From the NCBI GenBank assembly GCA_963720675.1, contig CAVRGH010000010.1, positions 2,170,001 through 2,234,000 on the forward strand: a DNA stretch of 64,000 nucleotides, in the 5' to 3' direction. Shown here in pieces: positions 42,133-50,514 of this stretch; the first letter of the stretch is position 1; every line of letters starts with the position of its first letter. The stretch is from JALHSW01 sp963720675. GTDB taxonomy: Bacteria > Actinomycetota > Acidimicrobiia > IMCC26256 > PALSA-555. The notes beneath the pieces are model-generated. The model was not told the DNA's origin and searched no databases. It worked only from the letters and a program-made list of their open reading frames with translations. Made by a program: the position numbers and the translations under genes.

Positions 42133-42725
42133 AGCCGGTTGCCGGGGTGCGTGATGAGGCTCATCGCCTCGGACCGCGTCGCGGCGTTCGTCTTGAAGAG
42201 CCCCCGGACCGCGCTCGTGATGGTGAGCGCACCGGGCTTCTTCACCCCGCGCATCGACATGCAGAGGTGTTCCGCCTCGATCATCACGAGCACGCCGTCG
42301 GGCCGCAGCTGCTCCATGAGCGCGTCCGCCACCTGGGTGGTGAGCCGCTCCTGGACCTGCGGCCGACGCGCGAACCCTTCGACCAGACGGGCGATCTTCG
42401 ACAGCCCGGTGATCCGACCGTCCTCCCCCGGGATGTACGCGACGTGGGCGCGCCCGGCGAACGGCACGAGGTGGTGCTCGCAGCACGAGAACAGCGGGAT
42501 GTCCCGCACCATCACCATCTCGTCGTGATCCGCCTCGAAGGTGACGTTGAGGTGGCGCGCCGGATCGTCGTGGAGCCCGCTGAAGATCTCGGCGTACATC
42601 GATGCCACGCGACGAGGCGTGTCCTGCAACCCGTCGCGCGACGTGTCCTCACCGATCGCCTCGAGGATCTCACGCACGGCAGCCTCGATGCGGGGCTCGT
42701 CGACGGCGAACTCCGGTTCGCTCAT
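42129..42725 (-). CDS. folE: GTP cyclohydrolase I
   Basis: 198 residues. FSCCEHHLVPFAGRAHVAYI holds the zinc Cys and His, RPQVQERLTTQVADAL the active-site strand, and EAEHLCMSMRGV the second zinc Cys. It forms dihydroneopterin triphosphate, the first step to folate. It begins at the hpt stop (TGATG). In mycobacteria ftsH stands between hpt and folE; here it does not, and the PadR/His-rich pair divides folE from folP. Confidence 0.97.
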
Positions 42726-43279
42726 CAGGCGGGCTCCGGCCCGAGGTACTCCCGTACCGAGTCGAGGTTGCGGTACCGCTCAGCCACGTCGAGCCCGTAC
42801 CCGACCACGAACGCGGGCGGGATGCGGAAGCCGACGTAGCGCAGGTCGAGGTCGTTCTGCTGGAGCCCGTCCTTCACGAGGAGGGCGCAGATCTCCAGCG
42901 ACCGGGGGTTGCGCGCCGCGAGGTTCTTGCGGAGGTACGCGAGGGTGAGTCCGGAGTCGACGATGTCCTCCACGATGAGCACGTCGCGGTCCGAGAGGTC
43001 GAGATCGAGATCCTTGAGGATGCGCACGACGCCGCTCGTGCGCGTCGCCGACCCGTAGGACGCCACCGCCATGAAGTCGAACTCCACCGGCAGGGCGATC
43101 GCGCGGGAGAGATCGCTCATGAACATCGCTGCACCCTTGAGCACACCGACGAGCAGCGGTGCACGGTCGGCGTAGTCGGACGTGATCTCCGCCCCGAGCT
43201 CCGCGACGCGCCGGGCGAGGTCCTCGCACGAGACCACGACGGGTCCCAGCAGCGGATCCTGCAGCGCGTTCTCGGTCAC
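42725..43279 (-). CDS. hpt: Hypoxanthine phosphoribosyltransferase
   Basis: 184 residues from GTG 43279 (VTENALQDPLL). PLLVGVLKGAAMFMSDL is the first PRPP loop, VLIVEDIVDSGLTLAYL the PRPP-binding motif with paired acidic residues, and VVGYGLDVAERYRNL the base-binding end. It salvages hypoxanthine and guanine. TAGCGT, which contains the tilS stop codon, ends 7 nt before the GTG, so hpt may have its own leaderless promoter inside the tilS end. Confidence 0.95.
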   Translation of the reverse strand: MTENALQDPLLGPVVVSCEDLARRVAELGAEITSDYADRAPLLVGVLKGAAMFMSDLSRAIALPVEFDFMAVASYGSATRTSGVVRILKDLDLDLSDRDVLIVEDIVDSGLTLAYLRKNLAARNPRSLEICALLVKDGLQQNDLDLRYVGFRIPPAFVVGYGLDVAERYRNLDSVREYLGPEPA

Positions 43280-43286
43280 GGCGGGC

Positions 43287-43292
43287 ACGCTA
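43287..43292 (-). promoter_or_regulatory. Putative -10 element of hpt overlapping the tilS stop codon
   Basis: TAGCGT; its first three bases are the TAG of tilS. It ends 7 nt before GTG 43279. Confidence 0.45.
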
Positions 43293-44249
43293 CTGCGGCC
43301 GCGTGATGAACAGCTGACCGCGACTGCGGGACAGGCGTCGACCACCCGCGAGCTCGGTCGCACGGGCCTCGCCACGCGCGACCGCGAGGACACGCTCGAC
43401 CTCGTCGAAGGAGGGGGGTGGTGGGCCGAGCCAGTTCCTGACGGCGCGTCGCGCCAGCGCGAGGGGCAGGCGCGCCAGCGTCGCGGCGGGGGTCGTTCCC
43501 GCGATCGCGGACGCAGCGATCGGCCAGGCCGCCCGGGCGAGGGCGTCGAGGTACTCGGTCTCGGTCCGCAGCACGTCGGCCTGACGGTTGAGGACCGGCA
43601 CGAGATCGCGCCCCGCGCCCTCGGCCAGGAGCGGGAGCACCTCATGGCGGATCCAGGCCCGGCGGAAGGACCGGTCGTCGTTCGACGGATCGTGCAGGGG
43701 ATCGAGCCCGAGCGCGGCGCACATCGCCTCGGTCTCGGCGCGTCGCACCCCGAGGAGGGGACGTACGATCACGCCCCGCCGCACCGGCATGCCGGCGAGG
43801 CCCGCGGCCGCGCTGCCCCGCAGCAGTGCCAGCAGCACGGTCTCGGCCTGGTCGTCGGCGGTGTGCCCGACGAGCACCGCGCTCGCACCGTGCTGCCGGG
43901 CGGTCGCTTCGAGCGTCTCGTACCGGGCGTCGCGGGCACGCGCCTCGAGGTTGCCGCCTGCGCCGACCTCGACGCGGACGGCGACCGAGTGGGCGCCGAG
44001 GACCGCGGCGTGAGCCGCAACGACCTCGTGCTCACTCCCGCTCCCCTCGCGCAGCCCGTGGTCGACGTGGACCGCGATCGGCGCGAGTCCGCGATCGACG
44101 GCGAGCGCCAGCAGTGCCGTGGAGTCGGCCCCACCGGAGCATCCGACCACCACCGGCGCCGTCACCGGACTCGACGCTCCGATCGCCTCGTCGAGGCCGA
44201 CGAGGCGATCGCGCAGTGGTGCGAGCACGTCGTTCGCGAGGCGCGCCAT
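43290..44249 (-). CDS. tilS: tRNA(Ile)-lysidine synthase
   Basis: 319 residues from ATG 44249. VVGCSGGADSTALLALAVD is the PP-loop, HVDHGLREGSGSEHEVV and GHTADDQAETVLLALLRGS are TilS signatures. It makes lysidine at the wobble base of tRNA-Ile(CAU) and is essential. Like other actinobacterial forms it lacks a long C-terminal domain. It lies 20 bp after the metalloprotease gene and runs into hpt. Confidence 0.93.
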   Translation of the reverse strand: MARLANDVLAPLRDRLVGLDEAIGASSPVTAPVVVGCSGGADSTALLALAVDRGLAPIAVHVDHGLREGSGSEHEVVAAHAAVLGAHSVAVRVEVGAGGNLEARARDARYETLEATARQHGASAVLVGHTADDQAETVLLALLRGSAAAGLAGMPVRRGVIVRPLLGVRRAETEAMCAALGLDPLHDPSNDDRSFRRAWIRHEVLPLLAEGAGRDLVPVLNRQADVLRTETEYLDALARAAWPIAASAIAGTTPAATLARLPLALARRAVRNWLGPPPPSFDEVERVLAVARGEARATELAGGRRLSRSRGQLFITRPQ

Positions 44250-44269
44250 GGTCAGGCCGCTCGGGCCAC

Positions 44270-45415
44270 TCAGGCAGCCGGCGCCGGCTCGCCGCGCTCG
44301 ACGCGCGCGAGCCAGGCGGAGGGGGTGGTGAGCTCGTCGATGGTCGGGAGGAACTCGGGCCCGCGCCATGCGGCGTCGAGCGCCCGCGGGCCACCCTCCT
44401 CCTCCACCGCGGCGACGAACTGCTCCCCCACCTCGTACTGGCGCATCTTGGAGTCGATGCCGAGCAGCTTCGACACCAGGCCGCCGACGCCCTGCGCCCG
44501 CCGGCGCGACTGCAACACCCGGGCCATCCGGTCCTGCCCGGCGACGTGCGCGCGACCCAGCTCGTTCATGACGCGGTTCCCGTGTCCTTCGAGGACGGAC
44601 ATCAGGGCCTGGATCTTGGCGAGCGTTGCTCGGTGCTCGGGCGTCGCGAGCAGCGCCACGATCCCACCGTCGTCGAGCGGGTTGCGACCCTGGCGCAGCT
44701 CGTCGGCCGCGCGCAGGAGCGCGCCCACCAGCTGGCGCGGGTCGGCGTCGACGCCGCCGAGGGCGCGCTCGACGAGCCCGAGGAAGTAGTCGCGCATCCA
44801 CGGCACCCCGAGGAACTGCGCGCGGTGGGTGACCTCGTGGATCGCGATCCAGAGCCGGAAGTCGCGCGGGCGGAACGCGAAGCGCTTCTCGAGCGCCAGG
44901 ATGTTGGCGCCCACGTAATAGACCGCGTCGCCCTCCCCGCCCGGAGTCTGACCCGACACGCCGGTGTCCTCGGGCACGAGGAGGTCGTACTGACCGAGCA
45001 CACGCTGGGAGAACCACCCCAGGAGCACACCGAGCTCGGTCGCGCTCACGGTGCGCCCGATCGGCGCGAGCGGGCTCGCGAGCATCTTGCTGCCGACCTT
45101 GTTGGTGAGCGGTCCGAGGAGGCGCCGCATCGACGCGACGTTCGCCTCCACCCACCCGCCGCGATCGAGCACCGAGGCGCGTGCGTCGCCGACGACCACG
45201 AGGCCGGTGTGTGCGGTGACCAGGGCTTCGGCCTGCGTCGTGACCGACGCGAAGTCCTCGGCGAGCGATGCTGCGAGATAGGAGTCGGCGATGGGGTCGC
45301 GCCCGGCGACCCGGCGGGCGACCCGGGCGGCGAGGGCCCAGTCGACCGGCTCCGGTCGCGGACGACCCGCGTCGGGATCGAGGTCCGGGACCGCAGGCGC
45401 CGCAGCCGCGGTCAC
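44270..45415 (-). CDS. Zinc-dependent metalloprotease of the DUF2342 family
   Basis: 381 residues from GTG 45415. LWIAIHEVTHRAQFLGVPWM contains HExxH; a Glu about 60 residues on would complete a gluzincin site. GDAVYYVGANILALEKRFAF and LEGHGNRVMNELGR are typical of DUF2342, also listed as coenzyme-F420-biosynthesis-associated, found beside tilS in actinobacteria (as Rv3626c in M. tuberculosis). The role is unknown. The start overlaps the small membrane protein gene (GTGA). Confidence 0.85.
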   Translation of the reverse strand: MTAAAAPAVPDLDPDAGRPRPEPVDWALAARVARRVAGRDPIADSYLAASLAEDFASVTTQAEALVTAHTGLVVVGDARASVLDRGGWVEANVASMRRLLGPLTNKVGSKMLASPLAPIGRTVSATELGVLLGWFSQRVLGQYDLLVPEDTGVSGQTPGGEGDAVYYVGANILALEKRFAFRPRDFRLWIAIHEVTHRAQFLGVPWMRDYFLGLVERALGGVDADPRQLVGALLRAADELRQGRNPLDDGGIVALLATPEHRATLAKIQALMSVLEGHGNRVMNELGRAHVAGQDRMARVLQSRRRAQGVGGLVSKLLGIDSKMRQYEVGEQFVAAVEEEGGPRALDAAWRGPEFLPTIDELTTPSAWLARVERGEPAPAA

Positions 45416-45630
45416 TCGACTCGCTTGCCCCGGTACCTGGGGACGAGGACCTTGCGGATGTAGCCCATGCCCAGGCCGAGTGCCATGAGGATGAAGCTGA
45501 TCGCGAGGATCGGGGCGAGCCAGTAGTACCACTGGTACTGGGAGTCGGCGAGCATCACGCGCAACGCTTTCTTCTCGTGGTGGGCGACTGGAGACGACGG
45601 GACCGGGTCATCGCGTGCAAGGCTCATCAT
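45412..45630 (-). CDS. Small single-helix membrane protein
   Basis: 72 residues from ATG 45630: a polar start, one helix YWLAPILAISFILMALGLGM, and a basic end YIRKVLVPRYRGKRVE, so the C-terminus should be in the cytoplasm. I do not recognise the family. It lies 11 bp after the anti-sigma gene and overlaps the metalloprotease gene by 4 bp, so it is translated with it. Confidence 0.65.
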   Translation of the reverse strand: MMSLARDDPVPSSPVAHHEKKALRVMLADSQYQWYYWLAPILAISFILMALGLGMGYIRKVLVPRYRGKRVE

Positions 45631-45641
45631 ACGATCGCGCC

Positions 45642-45884
45642 TCACGCCGGCGGGGGCTCGTGGAGCTCGACGCCGAGCGACTCGGCAATCCGGCGCTTCA
45701 GCTCGGGAGGCACCTCGTCGCGACACCGGCTGGCCACGACCTGCCGCAGCTCGATCTCGAAGTCGAAGCCCTGGGCGCATGGTGGGCAGCGGTTGAGGTG
45801 GCGCGTGATCTTCCACCGCCTCCAGACGGTGACCTCACCGTCGAGGTAGTAGTACATGCGATGGAAGGCCTTGTCGCAGTCCAT
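45642..45884 (-). CDS. Zinc-finger anti-sigma factor (RsrA-like)
   Basis: 80 residues. MDCDKAFHRMYYYLDGEV is followed by ITRHLNRCPPCAQGFDFEIE, with the H-x3-C-x2-C motif of ZAS anti-sigma factors such as RsrA/RshA. In these a disulfide formed under oxidative stress frees the sigma factor. It begins 26 bp after the stop of a SigH/SigR-type sigma factor, the usual arrangement. The first Cys at position 3 is in a less usual place. Confidence 0.85.
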   Translation of the reverse strand: MDCDKAFHRMYYYLDGEVTVWRRWKITRHLNRCPPCAQGFDFEIELRQVVASRCRDEVPPELKRRIAESLGVELHEPPPA

Positions 45885-45910
45885 CTGTGCGCTTCGTCTC
45901 CCTGTGTCCT

Positions 45911-46495
45911 TCAGGCGGCCGGCGGGGAGGCCGGCTCGGGCACAAGGCCCCGTTCCGTGGCGTAGTCGAACAACCGCTTCTGGAGCTGCCTTCTTCCCCG
46001 ATGGAGCCGACTCATGACGGTCCCCACCGGGACGTCGGTGATCTCGGCGATCTCCTTGTAGGAGAAGCCCTCCACGTCGGCGAGCAGGACTGCCATGCGG
46101 AACTGCTCCGGGAGCGACTCCAGCGCCTCCTTCACCGCGTCGTCGGGGAGCGCGTCGAGCACCTCCGACTCCGGGGTGCGCTCCGCCGCCGCGGCCTCGA
46201 GCCCACCGATGCGGCGGTAGAGCACGAAGTCCTCGCTCTCGTCGAGCTCGGACTCCTGGGGCCGGCGCTTCTTGGCCCGGTAGGTGTTGATGTACGTGTT
46301 GGTGAGGATCCGGTACAGCCAGGCCTTGAGGTTCGTGCCCGCCTTGAACCCACCGAACCCTCGGTAGGCGCGCAGGTACGTCTCTTGGACGAGGTCCTCC
46401 GCGTCGGACGGGTTGCGGGTCATGCGCATCGCAGCCGAGTACAACGCGTCCATGTAGGGCATCGCGAGGTCGGCGAATTCCGCCTGATCGGCCAT
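45911..46495 (-). CDS. ECF sigma factor, SigH/SigR type
   Basis: 194 residues from ATG 46495. Region 2 is DALYSAAMRMTRNPSDAEDL with VQETYLRAYRGF, and region 4 has SYKEIAEITDVPVGTVMSRL and HRGRRQLQ. The GFGGFKAGTNLKAWLYRILT stretch is close to SigH/SigR (ECF12), which governs thiol-oxidative and heat stress. The anti-sigma gene follows. TAGCCT 8 nt upstream suggests a leaderless housekeeping promoter; I did not find the GGAAT-N-GTT pattern of self-activation. Confidence 0.9.
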   Translation of the reverse strand: MADQAEFADLAMPYMDALYSAAMRMTRNPSDAEDLVQETYLRAYRGFGGFKAGTNLKAWLYRILTNTYINTYRAKKRRPQESELDESEDFVLYRRIGGLEAAAAERTPESEVLDALPDDAVKEALESLPEQFRMAVLLADVEGFSYKEIAEITDVPVGTVMSRLHRGRRQLQKRLFDYATERGLVPEPASPPAA

Positions 46496-46503
46496 CGAGT
46501 CCG

Positions 46504-46509
46504 AGGCTA
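46504..46509 (-). promoter_or_regulatory. Putative -10 element of the sigma factor gene
   Basis: TAGCCT on the minus strand ends 8 nt before ATG 46495. Confidence 0.4.
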
Positions 46510-46572
46510 TCCCGCGTGTCGACCGGCACCGCATGCGGCCGTTGCCGTGTGCACGCTCGACCATGCTCATGC

Positions 46573-47827
46573 TCATCCGGTGTCGGGTGGCGGAGCCCGG
46601 AGGTGCCAGCCGGTGTCGTGGGAACCGACGAGCTCGTAGCGATCGTGCGTGATGAGCCCGTGGTGGTGGCCGCAGATCCGGACCTGGTTGGCGAGTGAGG
46701 TCCTGCCCGTCGATCGGTGACGGCGACGCGGTGGTGGATCTCGAGCCCCGACGCACGATGGCAGCCCTCGATGCGACAGGCGGGGTCGCGCCACTCGATG
46801 GCGGCCTTGAGGAAGGTGTCGCCGGAGCGTCCGAGGTGCGCGACGTGGGTGATCTCACGGCCTTGGGTGAGGATGAGGTCGACGATCGGGTCCTGGGTGG
46901 CCAGCCGGTCGATGACCGAGACCGGGACCGGCCCGACGCCCTCGATCTCGCAGGTCTCGCCGGGTGCGGTGCGTCCGGTGCGGACGGGTGCGAGGTCGAC
47001 CCGGATGCGGACGACGGGTCGGATCGCGCGCCGTCGCCCGGCGGCGTTGCCTCCGGCGGCAGCGTCGGCGAGGGCGCAGAGTGCGTCGGCGGCGCAGGCC
47101 CCGTAGGGCTCGTCGCGTCCGTCGCGGCGCGCGGCGGTGAGCTGTTCCTTGACGAAGGGGGTGAGCACGGCGTTGATGCCGGCGAGGGCGTCGGGGGTGC
47201 CGCGCCAGGCGAGCCGACCGGCGCCGTCGCGATCCACCCAGGTGGAGAGGTCGCGGTTCGCGTGCGCGGCCCGGTAGCGGGCCTCGGACTCCTCGGGCTT
47301 CGCGGCGTCGCGCACCGCGCGCGGCCCGGTCCTCGAGCCCTCGGAGCGACGCGCGCGGTGCAGTGGCGAGGAGCTCGGCCTCCGCGCCCGGGTCCGCGCT
47401 CGCGGCGTGGGTGATCGCGCGCGCCTGAGCCCGGCGAGAGCGTGCCGTCGCGCAGCGCGGCCTCGGTCGCCGGCAGCTCGGCGAGCCGGTCGGCGGTCTC
47501 GAGCATCCCGATGGTCTGGCCCATCGGCGCGCCGGTCGCACGCGAGAGCCACTCGGCGGGGGACCGGGCACCATCGTCGGCCCAGACCTTCGTGGCGGCC
47601 ACCCGCGGGGCCAACAAGGTGGTTGCCGCGGTGGCAAGGCGGGTCGTCTCACCGAACAGCTCGATCAGGTCCTTCGCGTCCCGCGCCGAGACGCAGCCCG
47701 GCTCCAGCTCACGCACGAACGCACGCACCACCCCGACCGCTGCACGAAGCTGCGAGCGATCGATGCGGGGTGTCTCGCGAGAGCGGGAGTGCGGACACGG
47801 GCCATCCAGCGAACCGGCTCGACGCAC
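46573..47827 (-). CDS. HNH endonuclease with DUF222 domain (13E12 repeat family), frameshifted
   Basis: About 418 residues spread over three frames, with breaks near 47425, 47330 and 46712. The N-terminal DUF222 part includes LRAAVGVVRAFVRELEPG, ARSPAEWLSRATGAPMGQTI and, next frame, ARAITHAASADPGAEAELLA. The third part has STWVDRDGAGRLAWRGTPDA and the HNH core CRIEGCHRASGLEIHHRVAV, and the last VRICGHHHGLITHDRYEL. These proteins are multi-copy in actinobacteria (REP13E12 in M. tuberculosis). Function is uncertain. An SOS box lies 74 bp upstream of the GTG start I chose; the start itself is unsure. Either a pseudogene or assembly errors. Confidence 0.75.
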
Positions 47828-47900
47828 GTGAGCGTCGAGCGATGCGAACGGAGGAACATGAGGGAGTTCCTCGACCCGAAGTGTTGAGATGGAGCGTACA

Positions 47901-47914
47901 CGAACATACGTTCG
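47901..47914 (-). promoter_or_regulatory. LexA/SOS box
   Basis: CGAACATACGTTCG: a perfect palindrome that fits the actinobacterial LexA site CGAAC-N4-GTTCG. It stands 74 bp before the start of the HNH gene on the minus strand, which should thus be DNA-damage inducible. The convergent-side neighbour (sugar dehydrogenase) ends 37 bp away and points in the same direction, so the HNH gene is the only likely target. Confidence 0.85.
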
Positions 47915-47950
47915 CCGTCAAGCAACGTGACGCGATTCGTGCGGATTTCT

Positions 47951-49143
47951 CTACGAGGGCGTGATCTTCCAGATCGCGCCGCTCGGCCCGGCGACATCGG
48001 TCGCGACGTAGAGGTTGCCGTCGGGCCCCTGCACGGCGCTGCGGAGCCGCGTCCCGGTCGAGCCCGGCACCTGGAACTGGCCGCTCACGCTGCCATCGGG
48101 GTTCATGACGAGGACGCGGAGCTCGCTGTTCTTCAGCACCGCGATCATCAGCGCGCCGTCCCAGGCCTTCCATTGCGACCCGCTCAGGAAGGTGATCCCG
48201 GACGGAGCGATCGTGCCGACGTCGCCGGAGCGCCAGACGGGGTGAATCGCGCTCGGGAACTTCAGCAGGTCGGTCATCGGCTTCGTCTGGTCGTAGTCCG
48301 AGCCGTTGGTCGGGTCCCAGCCGGCGTTCCCACCGTTCACCAGCTGGTTGACCTCGTCGTTGATGTTCGGCCCGTGCTCGGCGGTGTACGGATCGTTGCT
48401 GCCGGGTCGGAATGCGATCCCCTGCGGGTTGCGGTGGCCCTTCGTGTACCAACGGCTTCCCGGAGACGTTGCCGCTGAACGCGGTGCCGTCGGCATTGAG
48501 CCGGAGCACCTTGCCGCCGAGGCTGCTGTTGCTCTGGGGAGCCGGGCCCTGTCCCGCATCACCCGTCGTCACCCAGAGTGCAGACGTCGCCCGGCTGGAA
48601 CCGCACGCGGCAGCCGTCGTGGAAGTTCGCGTGCGGGATGCTGCCGACCAGGTCGAGTGGCGCCGACAAGCCGGCGTTCGCGCTCCGTTCAGGTCGACCG
48701 TGTAGCGACGCACCCGGTTGTCGTTCGAGCTCGTCGACACGCAGACGTAGATGAAGTGGTTCGTCGTGAACGCAGGGTCGACCGCTATCCCCATGAGGCC
48801 GTCCTCGCCGGACGTGGTGACGTCGGGGACCGTGCCCACCAGCTTCTGCGTGACCCCACCGACGAGCGACGAGATCCGACCCGGTCGCTCGGTGAACAGC
48901 ATCGTGGCGGCATCGACGAAGGCGATGTCCCACGGGTGGTCGAGGCCGGTGACGTAGGCTCTTGTCGAAGGCCAACGAGGGTGACGGGGTGGGCGGTGCG
49001 ACCGTCGGGGGCGGAGCCGCCATGGGCGGTTGCGGAGGTGGAGGCGGTGGTGGCGGCGGTGGGGGCGCCACCGGGACGCACGCGGCAGCGATCGCCGCGA
49101 CGCCGAGCGCGGCGATCACGAGGGTGACGCGGCGGGAACTCAC
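47951..49143 (-). CDS. PQQ-dependent aldose sugar dehydrogenase-like lipoprotein, frameshifted
   Basis: About 397 residues over several frames, with breaks near 48960, 48685, 48578 and 48452. MSSRRVTLVIAALGVAAIAA with AAC is a lipoprotein signal, followed by a run of ten or so prolines. Then GLDHPWDIAFVDAATMLFTE, GEDGLMGIAVDPAF and, later, GHRNPQGIAFRPGSND, AEHGPNINDEVNQL and PSGITFLSGSQWKAWDG match the soluble glucose/aldose dehydrogenase beta-propeller. The family uses PQQ to oxidise sugars. The repeated shifts fall in a coherent protein and look like assembly errors. Confidence 0.8.
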
Positions 49144-49251
49144 CGGCGAGCCGTCCCCGCGGCGCGAATGGTCACCTCGTTGTATCGGCAGCGCGAGCCG
49201 GGAGTTCAGTCCCGACGCCGGATTCTTCGCGGCGGTGCTCGGTGCAGACCG

Positions 49252-50423
49252 TCAGTGGGCCCGGACGCCCGCCCGCCGACGGGCACCCACCACGAGGATG
49301 GCGCCCAGCGCGAGGGCCGCGAGGCCACCGGCCAGCAGCGGCGACGTGTCGGAGCCGGTGAACGCCAGCGCGGCGGACGTCTGGCCGGGTTCGAGCGATG
49401 CGGTCGCGCTGGCGACCTCACTCGAGCCGGGGCCGCACGGCACCGAGATGACGATCGGGTACGTCGTGTCGCCCGGGGATCGAGAGCTGCGTCGAGAAGG
49501 CGCCGGCGGCGTCGGTCGTCACCTCTTGCACGACCGTCCCGTTCAGCGAGACGGGCAGCGTCTCGGTCGGGTCGAACTGCGAGCCGTTGAGCGTGACGTT
49601 GCTGCCCGGGGCGATGAGCCCGGTGATCGACAGGCTGCACCCGTCGATGACCGAACCGGCCTGCTGCTCGATGACGAGGGTGGGTGCGTCGGCCACGATC
49701 GCGGCCTTCGGGAGGAAGCCGCTGTCGTCGATGCCGCGCTCGGACTTGTCGAGCTGCAGGTTCTTGATCACCCAGCTGGGCAGCTCGGACACGCTGAGCT
49801 TCTTGACCTGAGCACAGAGGTCGCCGTTCTCCGCGTCGCACTGGTCGAGCGGGTTCAACAGCTTGGTGTCGCCGTCCTTGCCCTGTAGGTCGAAGGAGTC
49901 GACGATCGCGAGGAACAAGCAGCTGTCGGTCACGAGGCACGAGAGGCTGAAGGCCGTGCCCCGCACCGTCGCGTTGGCAGCGGCACCCTCCTGCTCGAAG
50001 GAGCCACTCTCCGTGAGGGCGGCGGTGCGGTTCCACGTCTGCCCCGCCTCGAGGCTGCCCTGCACTTGGCGGGCGCCCTGCTCGTTCGTGAGCTTCTTGA
50101 TCTTGAACGTGGTGTTGACGTCGAGACGCGTGTACGAGTCGTCGGTGTAGTCGACCTCGGCGGTACCGGTCGCGTCGGTGCGCACGGTGTCGCCCTGCTT
50201 GAGCTTGTCGCCGTCCTCGGCCGCCGCGAACTTGTCGGCGCCGTCCTTCTTGACCTCGACGTTGTCCGTCGTGACTCGCAGGGTCGCGAGGACCGGGTCG
50301 GCGTTCTGTGCGTGCGCGCGATCGGGTGCCGCGAACGCGGCGGACGCCGCGGCCAGGGGCGCGACGGCCACGACGGCCAGCATCGTGCCGACGAGGGTGC
50401 AACGACGGAGTGGAGTGGAACAT
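49252..50423 (-). CDS. FecR-domain surface protein with LAFTG sorting signal
   Basis: About 390 residues. I favour ATG 50423 (after GGAG), with one surplus base before the signal helix MLAVVAVAPLAAASAAFA; an alternative start is ATG 50383. The FecR domain reads GDKLKQGDTVRTDATGTAEV, TRLDVNTTFKIKKL and SGSFEQEGAAANATVRGTAF. A second break near 49482 leads to the end, where LAFTGSDT, a helix (LLAGGLAALALGAILVV) and RRRAG form a cell-wall sorting signal of the LAXTG type used by class E sortases. The protein is a paralogue of the next gene. Iron-signalling is not implied; FecR here is a structural domain. A ligand is not known. Confidence 0.75.
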
Positions 50424-50456
50424 CAGCGATCTCCAGCGAGGGTGGGCGAAGTCGCC

Positions 50457-50462
50457 AAGATA
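50457..50462 (-). promoter_or_regulatory. Putative -10 element of the first FecR gene
   Basis: TATCTT on the minus strand, about 34 nt before ATG 50423; GGAG precedes the ATG by 9 nt. It supports the longer start. Confidence 0.4.
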
Positions 50463-50514
50463 CACGGCGCGTCGTGCGCGCCCGACGACCGGCGCCGCAC
50501 ACGTCAGGAATCCG

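Noticed and set aside
46573..47827. HNH/DUF222 gene as part of a prophage or insertion sequence
   Set aside because: No integrase, transposase, terminal inverted repeats or phage genes are near. The family commonly stands alone in actinobacterial genomes.
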